Under the pieces are notes generated by a model. The model was not told where the DNA came from. It did not search any database and was given only the letters and a program-made list of their open reading frames with translations. The position numbers and the translations under genes were made by a program. From NCBI GenBank assembly GCA_964035795.1, contig OZ038325.1:4717163-4781162 (forward strand): 64,000 nt of DNA, written 5' to 3'. This DNA comes from Pterobdella sp. o SKG-2022 (taxonomy: Eukaryota; Annelida; Clitellata; Hirudinida; Piscicolidae). Of the stretch, positions 37,434-51,000 are shown in pieces (the first letter of the stretch is position 1; every line of letters starts with the position of its first letter).

Positions 37434-38495
37434 CCTTTTCCGTCATTTTGATCAATATCCAAGATTTCGTACGTGCCTTTGACGCTTTTATTCTGACAAA
37501 GGTATTCCGGTTTTTAGAATATTTTGATTCTTATAGAAAATGTTTATATTATCTATTTAATTCTTTATTATATGATTTTTTGTTTCGGCTTGTCATAAAA
37601 TGGAGGAATATCAGATTCATGGATTTACAAGTTTATTTTAAAGAATGTTTTGGTTAATTTTTCAGCTGCTTAAAATCAGAAAAATAGTTTCATTCATTTT
37701 TTTTCATAAAGAACTATTCCGAATAAAATGACAAAAAATTCTTTAAAAAAATAATCGAATTTGCAAAATAATTTCAGCTACAAGTTAAAGAGAATGGATG
37801 CCAAAGCTTATGCAGCACGAAACAGAGCAGGACATGACTGGTTTGGTCATAGTGATGAAAATACAGTGCAAGAGATTAAAGATGCCGGTTCTAATGATTT
37901 AAGTATGTTTCTATGTAAATAATTTTTCCACAATTGAGTTTTCCTTGTTTTTTTAGAAGCAGCTGGAGAACAAATCTCAAAGACAGCCATGATAAAGCCT
38001 GTTTGTAATTCAAACCAATGGTTTAAACATGAGTCGGATCAAACTGATGTTGGTTTACATGTTTTATTGTGAAATACCATTATTAAAACATAATATTATG
38101 AACAGGGTGCAAAGCAGCACTTTGAAGCTACTGCACCACCAGAGCAACCCAATGTGGGTGCTCAAGGAGATGCAGTCAATGGAAATGCCAAAGTCACTCA
38201 TGACCAGAATTTGGATAATCATTCTAAAGCTACTAAAGAAGGAATTGCAAATTGTCAGAGAGACAAAGCTTCTAGTGATTGGTTCAGCCATCATGATCCT
38301 TCAAAACCTGTTGCTAATCCAAGAGCAGGATCTGCAGAAAGTAGCAACAATGCATTAAAAATGCGTAATGAAAGTGAGAATTGGTTTTCACATGATCCTG
38401 ATGCTCCTCCAACTCCTCTGCACCCTTCCAAAGGCCGCCCTACCAACGTTAGAGGCAACAAAGACATGTACAATATATTCCATCATGGTGCTTGA
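37434..38495 (+). CDS. Small protein with four repeated W-F-x-H motifs
   Basis: Coding exons 37794-37902, 37957-38048 and 38106-38495 join in phase to 196 residues. A non-coding first exon at about 37434-37500 (donor AAAG/GTATTC) probably precedes the acceptor at 37778. Four evenly varied repeats are visible: HDWFGHSDE, NQWFKHESD, SDWFSHHDPSKP and ENWFSHDPDAPPTP. Between them the chain is hydrophilic and rich in Asn/Ala/Lys, with no signal peptide, membrane segment or cysteine framework. It is probably intrinsically disordered, with W-F-x-H as a short linear motif for binding a partner. I do not recognise a named family and assign no function. Confidence 0.8.
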
Positions 38496-39756
38496 GTTAC
38501 TCTTTCTCATTATTAATGTTTTCCTTTCAATCAACTCACTGAAAGCTTATTCCGCTTATAATTGACATATTTAAGAATTTTTCAGCCTCTTTCGTTGCTG
38601 AACCTATGATATTTCGAACATTAATCTTTATTAACATCCCTTAGAACAATTTTCATTTCATTCATAGCAGTCTTTCATTATTATCATGTTTATATAACTT
38701 TTTATTGCTCATGCATGTATGCTTATTTGTCATTCTTGCTTTTTCACCCACCACCTGCTTACCTTTCTATACATCTCAATTAGAGCCCCTTTCTTAGCAT
38801 CAATACAAACAAAATCATTGATTTTCATTCTATTTTGCCAATATATTTTTACCTAACGTTATTCTATTTAATGTAATTATACGACCTAGTTTATAAGTAT
38901 AGGCAAAGCTTGTTAGACAGATGTTCTAAGAATGTAAATATAATTTATATGACTCATCCAATGACTGCTTATTTTCCTTTCATCCAATCAATAAAACTTT
39001 TCAATATCTTCATCATTTAACTAACCATGCATTGTTGTTGCAAACGTAGGTTTCGTAGTCTTAACAATTATTGCGATGGTATTTGTACATAGTTACCCAT
39101 ATCATGCCAATTATTATTTTTCATTGTTTCTTACGAGTGTCTGATGGGTGTGTGATGTTTATATCAGTATCATTTTACACGTGAGCAAGTGTGCTTTTAT
39201 ATTCATTGATTCATCGTAAACATGAGTTTCCGCTTCAATAAAATTCTTCAATCATCATACACTTTATTGCAATGATGAGTTTAAATGTTTCATTGACTTA
39301 ATCGCTACGCAGGATTTGAACATTTCGCTTTCGAATTTAATCTTGCTCTACTCACTTTAATAAATTAACGCTTCGCCAAATCTAGAAATTTCAATTTTTT
39401 GTGGCTTTTGTTGGTGTATGCTTGTTCTTTTTGCATCAAGTGTCACTTGGTCGCGATTAAAGCTCTGAGCTTTTGTTTCGAATGCCATTACATTACAAAT
39501 TTCTTGTATATTTTTCAATTTATATGTGAGATTGCGTGACTGAACGAGTTTTCGATTGGTGTTGCATCTGCATTATAGATTTATTTGATTGTAAACAACT
39601 CAGAAAGAGAAAGAGCGTAAGCATTTGTTAGGTAGATAATTTTTAAAAAGTTTAACTAATAAAACACGTCTGAATCTTGGATCGATTTCTAAACTACGTC
39701 TGTTATAAGCGAGAAAATGTTTTATATAAAAATGAATGATAAATTTTAGTGCTTCG
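38496..39756 (+). terminator. 3' flank of the W-F-x-H gene with two poly(A) signals
   Basis: AATAAA signals occur near 38991 (TCAATAAAAC) and near 39237 (TCAATAAAAT), followed by T/GT-rich sequence, so the long stretch after 38495 is plausibly 3' UTR. From about 39260 to 39756 I see nothing except the convergent end of the collagen gene. Confidence 0.5.
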
Positions 39757-42060
39757 TTAAGTTACTGCATCAGATATCTTCAAATCCGTAGATAGATCGC
39801 TAGTGGAAGCTGTCGAAGCTTGTTTGGGTTGGTGAACAGTCAATTCTTTTGGAATAACTGGTCTGGTCTTACGCTTGTTAACTTGGCTTTCAACAATTGA
39901 CAGCTTGCTCTTGGTGAGAGAGATGGTGTTCTTGGGAGGTTTGTTGGGACTTACTTGCATGTGGTCTCGTTGGGGTGTCACTGCATGCTTTTCTCTCATC
40001 CTCCGCTTGATCCTTCTTATCCTCCTCCAAGCTACCACACACATGGAAGTCATGGCAATGCTCAACAACACTAACCAGATGAGACATAAAACAAAAACTT
40101 TTTGCAGGGTGTTGTAGTTGTTTAAATATTTGACAAAGCGATCTTTTACGTCTTGTAGAGTGTCAGCCATAGAATCTAGAGGGGCAGAGTCAAACTGCAG
40201 GGCACTGGAACTCAATGCATTCTTCTCCACCACTCTGATGTCTGTGTCACAGCATGATATCAAGTTTAATCAAACTTCGTAAGTTCATAAACTTTCCAAC
40301 TACTACATAATTGATTATTTTCCTCAAAAAAATTGTATTAATAACTCACTTCCTAACGGTTGGTTGCCAAGCTTGATAAGAAAGCAACGGTGATTTCCGT
40401 ATGTGTTGACGCAACTTTCACATGTTAAGTTGCACCTGGAAACTCCCTCATCACATTCATTGATGTCTGTGCAAACAATTTGAATGAATCTAAACAGTAG
40501 AAAACAATAAAACATATATAAAACGTCAATAGTAATTAAACAGTTGAAATTTATTTATGGAAAAGAAAGAATTTCGTGAGAAAAATTGATATTACCGCAT
40601 TGAATGATTAAACACACAAATAATGCTACAAAAAATTATATAAAATAATTAAAACACAAAAAGTAATAAGAATAATGAAAAAATAATTTCAAAAACTATC
40701 CAAAAATCTTTACGACATGTTTCACTCTACATTGAGAGAATATATAAAAACAATCTTGTATTAAAGATAGAGACTTCAATCTAATATCACATCTACTCGA
40801 CACATGGCAATTCATTCCTATTGCAGACTCATTCCCCTTCTCTCCTTTTTTTTCTCCTATTTCCCTCCCCATGAAACACATAAATCCTCATATAAAACAC
40901 CCACCTTCACAATTGAAGAAGCCTGAAACCTTGAACCCGCTGTTGAAGCATGCGCAATAAGCATTTCTGCCTCCTGATGCTGGTACACACACCTTAGTAA
41001 TTATTAATTAGTTAACAAATCAAAATAGAGAAATTCGTTGTCTAAAAAAAACAAGAATAATAATAACAATAGTAATAATCATGAAAATGATCTTGATGAT
41101 AATAATGGCAACATTAATGTAAATAATAACTAATGAAACGAATGATAACGAAAGCTAAAAAAAACAACGACGACAAAAAAAACATTGATATAAAAATGTT
41201 TATTATTTTTTTATTATAGTACCTGTTGACAACCGCCATTGTTGACATTACAATCGATCTCCAACTCAGTGGCGGGAGTGATGCTGGCTGTGAGTGAGTA
41301 TTTATGGTGATATAATAATAAAAATGAAAATAAGGATAAATAATAATAATAATAATAGTTGTGATGAAATATGATAATAAAAAAAATCTTTAAGGGTATA
41401 CAATATAAACGTACAATGGATGCAGTTCTTCTGGTTAGGAGCGAGAGTGAAGTTGGTTCTGCAGCTGCACTGCACCTTCAGATTGCCCAGGTTGGTGCAA
41501 ATCTGCTCGCAACCTCCGTTGTCGTATTGTGGGGCACATGGGTTGATGGCTGTGGGTTGTAACGGTTTATTAAAGCTTGATGTTGGAGGTAGATAAGTGA
41601 TACAACTAGCGTGGCATTTACATGAATAGTAACATTTTTAATCAAAAAATTATTGAAAGTCAATGTGCTTCAGTTGAAAAAGTGTATTGTGAATTCTTGA
41701 GCTATCATCATTAAAAGTGACCAACTTCATAGCTTAAGGAAATTAATAGCACCCGTGTTTATTACACACAAGCAGTTTAGTGCATAACTATAACATTCAT
41801 CATTACCATTGTCTTATTCATCATCATAATCATCTTCTTCGTCGTCGTCATCATCATCATCATCATTTTCATTCATTCCAAGAAAGCATAAACTGGAACA
41901 GACAAACGAATAAAAGACAAAAACTAACTGCTACATCTGAGACCCTCAGCTACACGGACCACCCTGTCGTTTACCGTGCACAAGCAGTAAGCCTGCAAAA
42001 CACCTCTGGACGTCTGCACCACCTCGCAAGATTGTTCACAGTTCAATCGGGTGCATAAAT
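39757..42060 (-). CDS. EGF-transmembrane-tail module of the giant collagen
   Basis: Exons are 42060-41929, 41549-41415, 41287-41223, 40992-40905, 40466-40350 and 40241-39757, all in phase. EGF1: [13 protein letters not shown]...YCLC. EGF2: [17 protein letters not shown] then CSC. EGF3, split over two exons: [15 protein letters not shown] then [12 protein letters not shown]4 opens with the calcium-binding signature DINECDEG but has an irregular cysteine pattern. The last exon has a helical juxtamembrane stretch ([17 protein letters not shown]), a transmembrane helix ([20 protein letters not shown]) and a strong stop-transfer cluster ([13 protein letters not shown]). A Ser/Thr/Lys-rich tail ends at the stop. 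This anchors the collagen with its C-terminus in the cytoplasm. Confidence 0.88.
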
Positions 42061-45000
42061 CTTGTAATGCTGTATGTGCGTTTGAATAAGTATATTACAT
42101 TTAAAATTCTGATAAAAGCAGAAAAACAGTATTTAATACGGTTGTTTATAGAGTTGTTCGATACGAAACAGCATCGTCAATAAACTGAACGTAATTCAAA
42201 ATGTTACAAAATAAAAATGAAAAAACCAACGTCGATTGACTCCGGGGGTTCCTGGTGGACCTCTAGGGCCACTGAGACCTGTAGGTCCTAAAGAACCCGT
42301 AGCTCCAGTATGCCCTATGTCTCCTACCCCACCAGGGAGTCCCACTCTACCAGTATACCCGGTAGCTCCAGTCGCCCCCTCTTGACCGTCAAACCCAGGT
42401 AGACCCACCAAACCACTTGGACCAAGTGCACCCTGGGAACCGGGGTTTCCTCTAAGACCTGGCAACCCAATTTCTCCTATGACACCTGTACGACCAGGAG
42501 ACCCAACAAAACCTGTAGGTCCTCGAGGTCCTCTTAAACCAGTTTCTCCTGTATTACCGATAAATCCTGTTTCTCCCATCACTCCAGTTCGTCCTCTGGT
42601 ACCTTCAAAACCCGTTGGACCTTTCATTCCTGGCCTGCCTACGAGGCCATTCTGACCTGGAGATCCAGCTGGTCCAGTGACACCAGTATCACCATTAGAA
42701 CCTTGAGAACCTGGCTCTCCTATGTCTCCTGGGAAACCGACCGCTCCAAGAGCTCCAGGATCACCAGTGGCACCAGCAGCCCCATCAAAACCTGTGAAAC
42801 CTGTGAATCCCGTATCTCCAATGTCTCCTGTAAATCCTACCGATCCATCGTTTCCTCTTTCTCCTGGCATTCCAGGTTGTCCCACTGAACCAATATTTCC
42901 ATCAACACCAGGATCACCAGGAGGACCCATAGGACCTGGAAAGCCATTGCTGCCTTGAGGCCCAGAAGAACCTTTATTTCCTGGAGAACCAGGAAATCCT
43001 TTAAATCCAGGAAAACCTACAGAACCTGGAGCACCCGGCAAACCAAAACTTCCCTGAGGTCCAATGGCTCCTACACCTCCAAGAAAACCTGTGTCACCTG
43101 CTTGACCTGGAAATCCTGGAGATCCCTTCAAACCAGTTGCTCCAGTAAAGCCCACTTGTCCTTTTCCACCTTTGAACAAAATAAATTATCATTGAGCATT
43201 ACATGAAATAATATGAAAACAAAAGAAATGTGGCTGAAAATATTTATGAAAAAAACTGACCGGGAAACCCAGGAGATCCAGCAAACCCAGGAGCTCCTTT
43301 GTTACCAGGCCTGCCAGCAAAACCAGGCGATCCTTGAGCTCCTGGAAACCCGGCAGGGCCTGGCGAGCCTGGTTGACCAGAGATTCCTGTGAAACCCGGC
43401 TGACCTTTAAAACCAGGAGATCCTGGAAAACCTATTGAACCAGTGGCTCCCATCATACCATCACTTCCTGGAAACCCAGACAAACCAGGAATACCTGGAC
43501 TACCGGGGAGACCAGTACTTCCTTGCACACCCACGGGACCAGCCCCTCCAGGTGTACCAGGAAGTCCGTTAGGTCCTCTCGGTCCAGGATCTCCATTCAG
43601 ACCCGGACTACCTGAAGCTCCTGTATCCCCGATAAATCCAGAATTTCCTGAAGCTCCAGTAGCTCCATCAGCCCCTGTTCTTCCTGGAACACCCTGTATG
43701 CCTGTTCTTCCTGGTAACCCAGTAAAACCGGTTTGACCTGATGATCCAGTATTGCCGATGTTTCCATTGGCTCCTGGAGCTCCATCAAAACCACGTTGTC
43801 CTTTACTTCCAGTTAAGCCAATTGGACCTGGAAGACCATTGCTTCCAGGTGAGCCTGGCAAACCTGTGTCTCCAACACCTCCAGGAGTTCCAGCTGGTCC
43901 TGGAAAACCTACAGGACCAAGAAACCCAGATGATCCAGTGAAACCGATCCCTCCTGGAGCCCCTGGCTGACCTGGAAATCCAGGATCTCCTTTAAGTCCT
44001 GTGCTTCCTTTAGATCCTGGAGCTCCATCAGAGCCACGTGGACCTTTAACTCCTGTCAACCCTGGACGTCCTTGCAGACCTGGATCCCCCGTAAAACCTA
44101 AAGCACCAGCTCCTCCCGGCAAACCAGGTTGTCCAGGAGCGCCAATCACACCAGGAGATCCGGTATCTCCAATCATACCTGGAAATCCCATAGGTCCTGT
44201 GAAACCTGCTTGACCTGGATCACCAGTAAGCCCAGTTGATCCCATATCTCCAGGCCGACCATTCAAGCCAGGATTTCCAGGATTGCCAGCTCTTCCGGGT
44301 TGACCAGGTTGTCCAGGCAATCCTGTTTCTCCAGTGTTTCCTACTTCTCCGTTTGAACCTGTATCTCCTTGTTCTCCATCTCTTCCAGGATTTCCAGCCA
44401 ATCCAGAAAGTCCTGTGGCTCCAGGGACACCTGGAAAACCTCCAACACCATCTCTACCTGGTTGACCTTTTGGTCCTTGAAATCCTGTATCTCCTTTAGC
44501 ACCCTGAACACCCGGAAAGCCAGCAAGACCATCCGGGCCACTTGCTCCTATGAAACCAGTATCTCCGAAATCTCCTGCTCTACCTGGCTGACCTGGTAGG
44601 CCATCAAGTCCAGGCACTCCTGGCGCTCCTGCGTTTCCTGGCGATCCTCTGTCTCCAGGTCTCCCTTGTGAGCCTACATTACCATTGAGACCAGGTTGAC
44701 CAGGCTGGCCTTTGAAGCCTGTTCTCCCAGAAGTTCCTGGTGCTCCAGGAAGCCCAGCTGGACCTGAAAAAAAATATTACAATTGTTAAAATTTGCTGAA
44801 AAGTATGAATCTATCTAAAAAATGACTCATTTCGTAAAATAAATCAATTGAAATTTCCTTCAGTAGGTATTTTTATTTCAGTTCCTGCCTCTAACGTGGT
44901 GCTAGTTCTGATAAAATATATGAAAATATATACGACAGTGAGCGTTTCAACTTTCAAGTTAGAAGCATTAAATAAATTCACGCAAGATTGTCTGCTGGAG

Positions 45001-48000
45001 AACAATTCGCCCTTAAAACTCGATTTTTGTCCTTTACAAGAAACGAAATACACAGAACTTCACACCATAACAAAAAATAACCACATGATAACCTTAACCA
45101 ATTCTGAAAAGTTCTATGGTTTAGGAATATGTTATGATTCAAAAATATTCCAACTTACCAAAGTAATAGATTATGGTAAACGTGTGTGTATACCCGCTTA
45201 CTTCGAAACTAAAAAATAAAGAAAAAATAGACATCATCAAAGTGTATGCCCCAGCAACCTCAAAACCTGTATTTGAAAAATTTAGCTCAAAAATGTGTGG
45301 AGTGGATAAGGACAATTGGTGGGCAAGCAAATATGCCACAACAGCAAAGGCTAACAATGGTATTGGCCAATATTTACAAGAATACTAGGTATGACAGTAA
45401 TAAACTCTCAGATAATCTGTAACTGGTGAAACGGGGAAAGAGATACGCAAGTCCAAAAACGGATTTGCTCGCATGTATGTGAGCAATTAGCCAATTCTAC
45501 TTCAAAAACTCTGCATTTAGGCAACAGAAAATCAAAAGATATGACTGTTCAAGGCCTCCAAAAGTTCCTAATGATGCCCGTTTCAATCTTCAAGGACATA
45601 TAACAACTAGAAATGAACAAAAAAGATGCCAAAACAAGCAATGCACCGCTAGACCACGGACATTTTGGAAAAATTCACGGTTACTTTAAGCGTAGTTTGG
45701 ATTTATTTCTATCATAATGATAAATAAGAATGAGAATTTTTATTTTCAAAGAATTTGATGAGTTTTTCCATTTTATATGTGAAATTTCGTTTTCTGTTAT
45801 TTGAAGGTTAGAACAGAGTGAAAAATCCATAATATTTTTGAAAAAAAATATTTTATTAGAACTTTTTGAAAAATTTTAATTACGTATAAATATATAAATT
45901 CGAAATATATTTTATATTTTGGTTTTAAAAATCAAATTGAAATGAATTAAATTCTTGAAACTACTTTTTTTAATGCTATGCGGTTAAAGCCCATTTGCGA
46001 ACACTTGTGCCCATTGATCTCATAAGAGATCACCCTGTATCTCGCTTATTTTTTGCCAAAATTAAAATCTTTTTTTTCTGTGTTTTTATAAGGAACAGAA
46101 ATTTCAATGAAAAATTACAGTCAATAGTATTTTGGGCACAAACGGGTTAATGAACAAAATATGGATGGGCATATGTTTGATGAAAAACTCAACTGTAACA
46201 CAAAAGTGCACGGCAAAACCTCACAAACCTGTGTCTCCAACAGCACCAGTGCCTCCAACAGCACCAGGCCTGCCATCTGCTCCCCGTGATCCAGGTGTTC
46301 CTGGATCGCCTGTTGCTCCCCTCTCTCCCGGTGCCCCATTTAAGCCTGGACTGCCATTTCTTCCTCTATCTCCAGGCTGGCCTATTTTCAACAAAAAAAA
46401 TTTGAATCAATGTCTCAATAAAGTTTATTTTGAAATTTCAACATAAGTTGAGTTTTGAAAAAATTCACTGACCAGGAAATCCTTTGAGACCGGGAGAGCC
46501 CACAGAACCAGTCGCTCCTGTACTTCCAAACTGGCCATCTCTGCCTACCAAACCAGAATCCCCAGTGTCACCTTGAACACCAGGCTGTCCCGGTTGACCT
46601 GTAAACCCTTGAAACCCATTGGAACCAGGAGAACCTGGACGTCCACTTTCACCTTTGAAACCGAAAGACCCGGGATTTCCAGGAGCACCTGTATCTCCAG
46701 GCGAACCCGTGTCTCCGAAAGGTCCAGGAAACCCTGGACTGCCGAGATCACCAGGACTCCCAGGCAAACCTGCCGCTCCAGTATCACCCTGTTCTCCTCT
46801 CAACCCATTTGGTCCAGTGTTTCCGGTATTTCCTTGAAATCCAGCTAAACCAGGAGCTCCTGAGAACCCAGGGTTACCGCTAGAACCAGTATCTCCTGGA
46901 AATCCTTTGACTCCGTTAGGTCCTGGCATTCCAGAACTTCCAATACTTCCATCATTACCTGGATTACCTGGAATTCCGTCAGGTCCTCTAGCCCCAAGAA
47001 AACCTTTAACACCTGGTAAGCCATCTGAGCCGGGAGCTCCTGGAAACCCTTCACGTCCTGGGTCTCCAGGATCACCAGTAGCACCTATTTGACCGGATGT
47101 TCCTGGTGCTCCAGACGCCCCAGTGTCTCCCATTAAGCCCGGGTCCCCTCTGTTGCCAGGAGTACCTGAAAAACCGGTAGCTCCAGTCGCACCATCTGAA
47201 CCTCTACCTCCTTGAGGACCTTTAGTTCCTTGAACTCCTGGAGCCCCAGGTCTACCAAGAAAACCTGGAAATCCTTTACTACCTGTGAAACCAATAACTC
47301 CTGGATTGCCACTAACACCTGGCACTCCTGGTACGCCAGTGTCTCCTGTAAAGCCCATCATTCCCGGATCTCCTGTGAAGCCTACACCTCCATCAATTCC
47401 TCTGGGTCCTTGAGGTCCAACAGGACCAGCTTGACCTGGACTGCCATTCGATCCTGGGAGCCCTGAAGCTCCTGTATCTCCAGGAATTCCTTTGCTTCCA
47501 GCCAAACCAGTTTCACCTTTTTCGCCATCTGAACCTCTTAAGCCAGGTTGTCCTGTTCCTCCAGGCTGACCAGAAAAACCTGGTGCCCCAGTTCCTCCTT
47601 TAAAGCCTATATTTCCATTTCCTCCCGGCAAACCCGGTTGACCCGGATCTCCTGTTGCACCTGGAGAGCCTGGAAACCCCTGTGAGCCTTGGAATCCCGG
47701 ACTTCCATCAGGTCCAGGTAAACCTAAAACAAAGATTTTTAAGTAAAAAAAATATTTTTCTACTTATCATATGTATTGACATACCTGGATTTCCATCATT
47801 TCCGGGAGTTCCAGAAAAACCGAGAGGTCCTTTGAGGCCTTTCAGTCCTGGAAGGCCAGGAAAACCTGGATTGCCAGGATTGCCGGTATCTCCTCTCTCT
47901 CCTGGAAAACCATTCAAGCCCGGAGCACCAGTAGAACCTTGAGCACCCGGTCTTCCAGGAGAACCTGGAGTACCACTATTCCCATCAGGCCCACTTGGTC

Positions 48001-51000
48001 CTGGAAAACCTTTCAAACCCGGCAAACCAATTCCACCTGGAAAACCTGGAGAACCATCTAAGCCTTTGAATCCTACATCTCCTGTTTCTCCTGGCAAACC
48101 TGTGAAACCTGTGTTTCCTTGTTCACCAGGAAGTCCATTTTGACCTACAGGGCCAGGAAGACCTGGAAAACCAGCACTGCCTGGAAAACCTTTTATACCT
48201 GGAGCTCCCGACAAACCAGGTAATCCAACGGAACCTGGCAGACCTGGACTTCCAGTATCACCTCTTTCACCCCTCGAACCAGCACTACCTGTGTTTCCTG
48301 GAAGTCCTGGAGAACCATTTGATCCAGGAACACCATTAGTTCCGGTAGATCCAGTATCTCCAGGTTGGCCTGGAGAGCCTGGTAGTCCACTAGGTCCTGG
48401 AGAACCAGGAGCACCTGGAGACCCTGTGAAACCTACCGGTCCTTGTGGCCCACTGCTACCCAAACCACCTGGAACACCATCCACGCCTGGAAACCCTTGA
48501 CTTCCAGAAGATCCTGGTAAACCTTGTGCACCGGGAAAACCCATCGGCCCTGGATCTCCTGGATTGCCGGGTGTCCCATCAATTCCAGAGCTACCAGGTG
48601 TACCGTCTCTCCCAGTATCTCCAATTTCACCGGGATTTCCAGGTCTACCAGGGCTGCCACTATCTCCTTGAGGACCAGGACGTCCAGATAAACCAGGTAA
48701 ACCTTGAGCTCCAGAAACTCCTTTCAAACCTGGAGAACCTGGTTGGCCAGAAAAGCCCGGTAATCCAGGTGCTCCAACAGCTCCCAAAAACCCTTTGTTT
48801 CCTTGAAGACCGGTTGCTCCTGGACTGCCCGAAGATCCTGTGAAACCATTAGGTCCAGGAAATCCTGTGGCACCAAAAACTCCAGGTAGACCATCTAACC
48901 CTTGTGGTCCTGCCACTCCAGGAACACCTATTAATCCATCCAATCCCGTGTCTCCTTTCACTCCTGGAAAACCTGGTAATCCTATACTTCCAGTTTGGCC
49001 GGATTCTCCTTTTTCGCCAAAAGGTCCTTGCTCTCCAAAAGTTCCTGGCGTTCCTGGTATTCCTGGACTGCCCACTGAACCAGTAAAACCAGTAGCTCCA
49101 AGAGTTCCAGTGTCCCCTTGTACTCCATTAGGACCGGTTCTTCCAGGTTGGCCAGGTCGACCTGCAGAACCAGTTCGACCTTGCAATCCAGGATTTCCTG
49201 GTAATCCTCTAGCTCCGTCTAAGCCGTTATCTCCAACATCTCCAGTATCTCCTTTGGAGCCTTTAGCTCCTTTAACTCCTATCGACCCTTGATTTCCAGG
49301 CAAGCCCGGTGAACCAGAACCTCCTTTTGGTCCGGGTAGACCCGCAGTACCAGGAATTCCTTGTAATCCAGGTGCACCTAATATTCAAATACGAAAATTT
49401 AAAAAACTTTATAATAAATTTAATTTAAACATTACCTGTATCTCCGAGAGGTCCGGTCGAGCCCGTAAAACCAGTATCTCCTACTCTACCAGGAATTCCA
49501 TTTTGTCCGTTGGGACCAGCATTTCCAGGGAATCCATTGGGACCAGGATTCCCAGGCTGTCCAGTACTGCCAGGTTGCCCAGGATTTCCTTTGCCTCCTG
49601 TACTGCCGGAAATACCTGGCGATCCTGTAGGCCCGAGAAGCCCATCTCTTCCGGGTGATCCTATTTGTCCAGAAAATCCAATTGGACCACTTCCACCTGG
49701 GAAACCACGAGAGCCTTGTGATCCTGGGAGTCCATTTGGTCCTGGCAACCCTGGTGTTCCTGGAGTCCCTGATGGGCCTTGAGGTCCTCTTGCGCCAGGA
49801 GCACCAGGAAATCCAGCAATTCCATTTGCTCCATCATTACCAACTGAACCTGGTGCACCAACTTCACCGGGTGCTCCAGGTGTGCCTGGAGCACCGTTGA
49901 GTCCTGGAGATCCATCCGCCCCTGGAAGACCGCTAGCTCCTGTGTTTCCAGTATCTCCCATAACTCCGTTACTTCCTGGATTTCCTGTAGGACCTCTAAG
50001 TCCAGGTTGACCTGGAAAATCAAAACTACTTTAGTTTTTTTTATAAAAACAAAAAAAATTTGAATGAACAAAAATATTATTGGATAGATAGTTTAGGTAA
50101 AAAACTGACGTACCTGGAGTACCACGGAGTCCTGTGGCACCATCATTTCCCGGGCTTCCAGAAACACCAGTAGACCCTTGCGACCCGGGATTTCCTTTTC
50201 TTCCTGGAGTTCCTGGACGTCCAGGTTGTCCAGCATCTCCTGGTAGCCCAGATGAGCCGGTAAATCCTTGAGCTCCCCTGACTCCCGGAACACCATTGGA
50301 GCCCGGGTTTCCCGGAACTCCTCTAGGTCCTGGACCTCCTGTATCTCCTCTTTCTCCTTGAAGTCCTGAAGCTCCAGGGTTTCCTGGCAAGGCATCCGGT
50401 CCTGGAAATCCAATGAGCCCTTCTGGACCGGGCAACCCTGCCGAACCGGGCGAACCTGTGACTCCTTGAGGTCCTTGTGGGCCAGGCAACCCACTTGGTC
50501 CGGGCAACCCTGGAGATCCATTCCGGCCTGCACTACCTGGGACACCACTTGGTCCTTGAGGACCTGGTAAGCCTGGCAACCCTGGCCTTCCTATCGATCC
50601 TGTAGCCCCCATCACTCCAGGAAAACCTATAAAACCGGGTAACCCTGTATTTCCTGCAACACCTGGACGACCTGAAGTACCTGGAAGACCAGTGCTTCCT
50701 GTATTTCCCGTAGCTCCAGTAGATCCTGGTTGACCACTGGCTCCTTCAGGTCCTTGACGTCCTGGAGATCCTTGTGGTCCTTGGAGTCCTGGTCCACCTG
50801 GAGAACCTGGTGTTCCTGGTGCTCCAGTGTCGCCCACTGGTCCTTTGAGACCTGGTGTTCCTGGCAAGCCAGACTGCCCCGGGTTGCCAGCTCTCCCAGG
50901 CTGTCCTGTGATTGATTCATTTTGTATGTAGTAGAATATTGTCAAAAATATATTTATTATTTCTATCGAAATTTTAAATTTTTTAAAATTTATGTTTCCA

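Noticed and set aside
41780..42058. His-rich plus-strand ORF
   Set aside because: Microsatellite plus the antisense of the first EGF exon.
42703..44599. Plus-strand Pro-rich and Ser-rich ORFs opposite the collagen exons
   Set aside because: They are the antisense and frame-shifted shadows of Gly-X-Y repeats, appear opposite every collagen exon, and have no start, splice or domain support.
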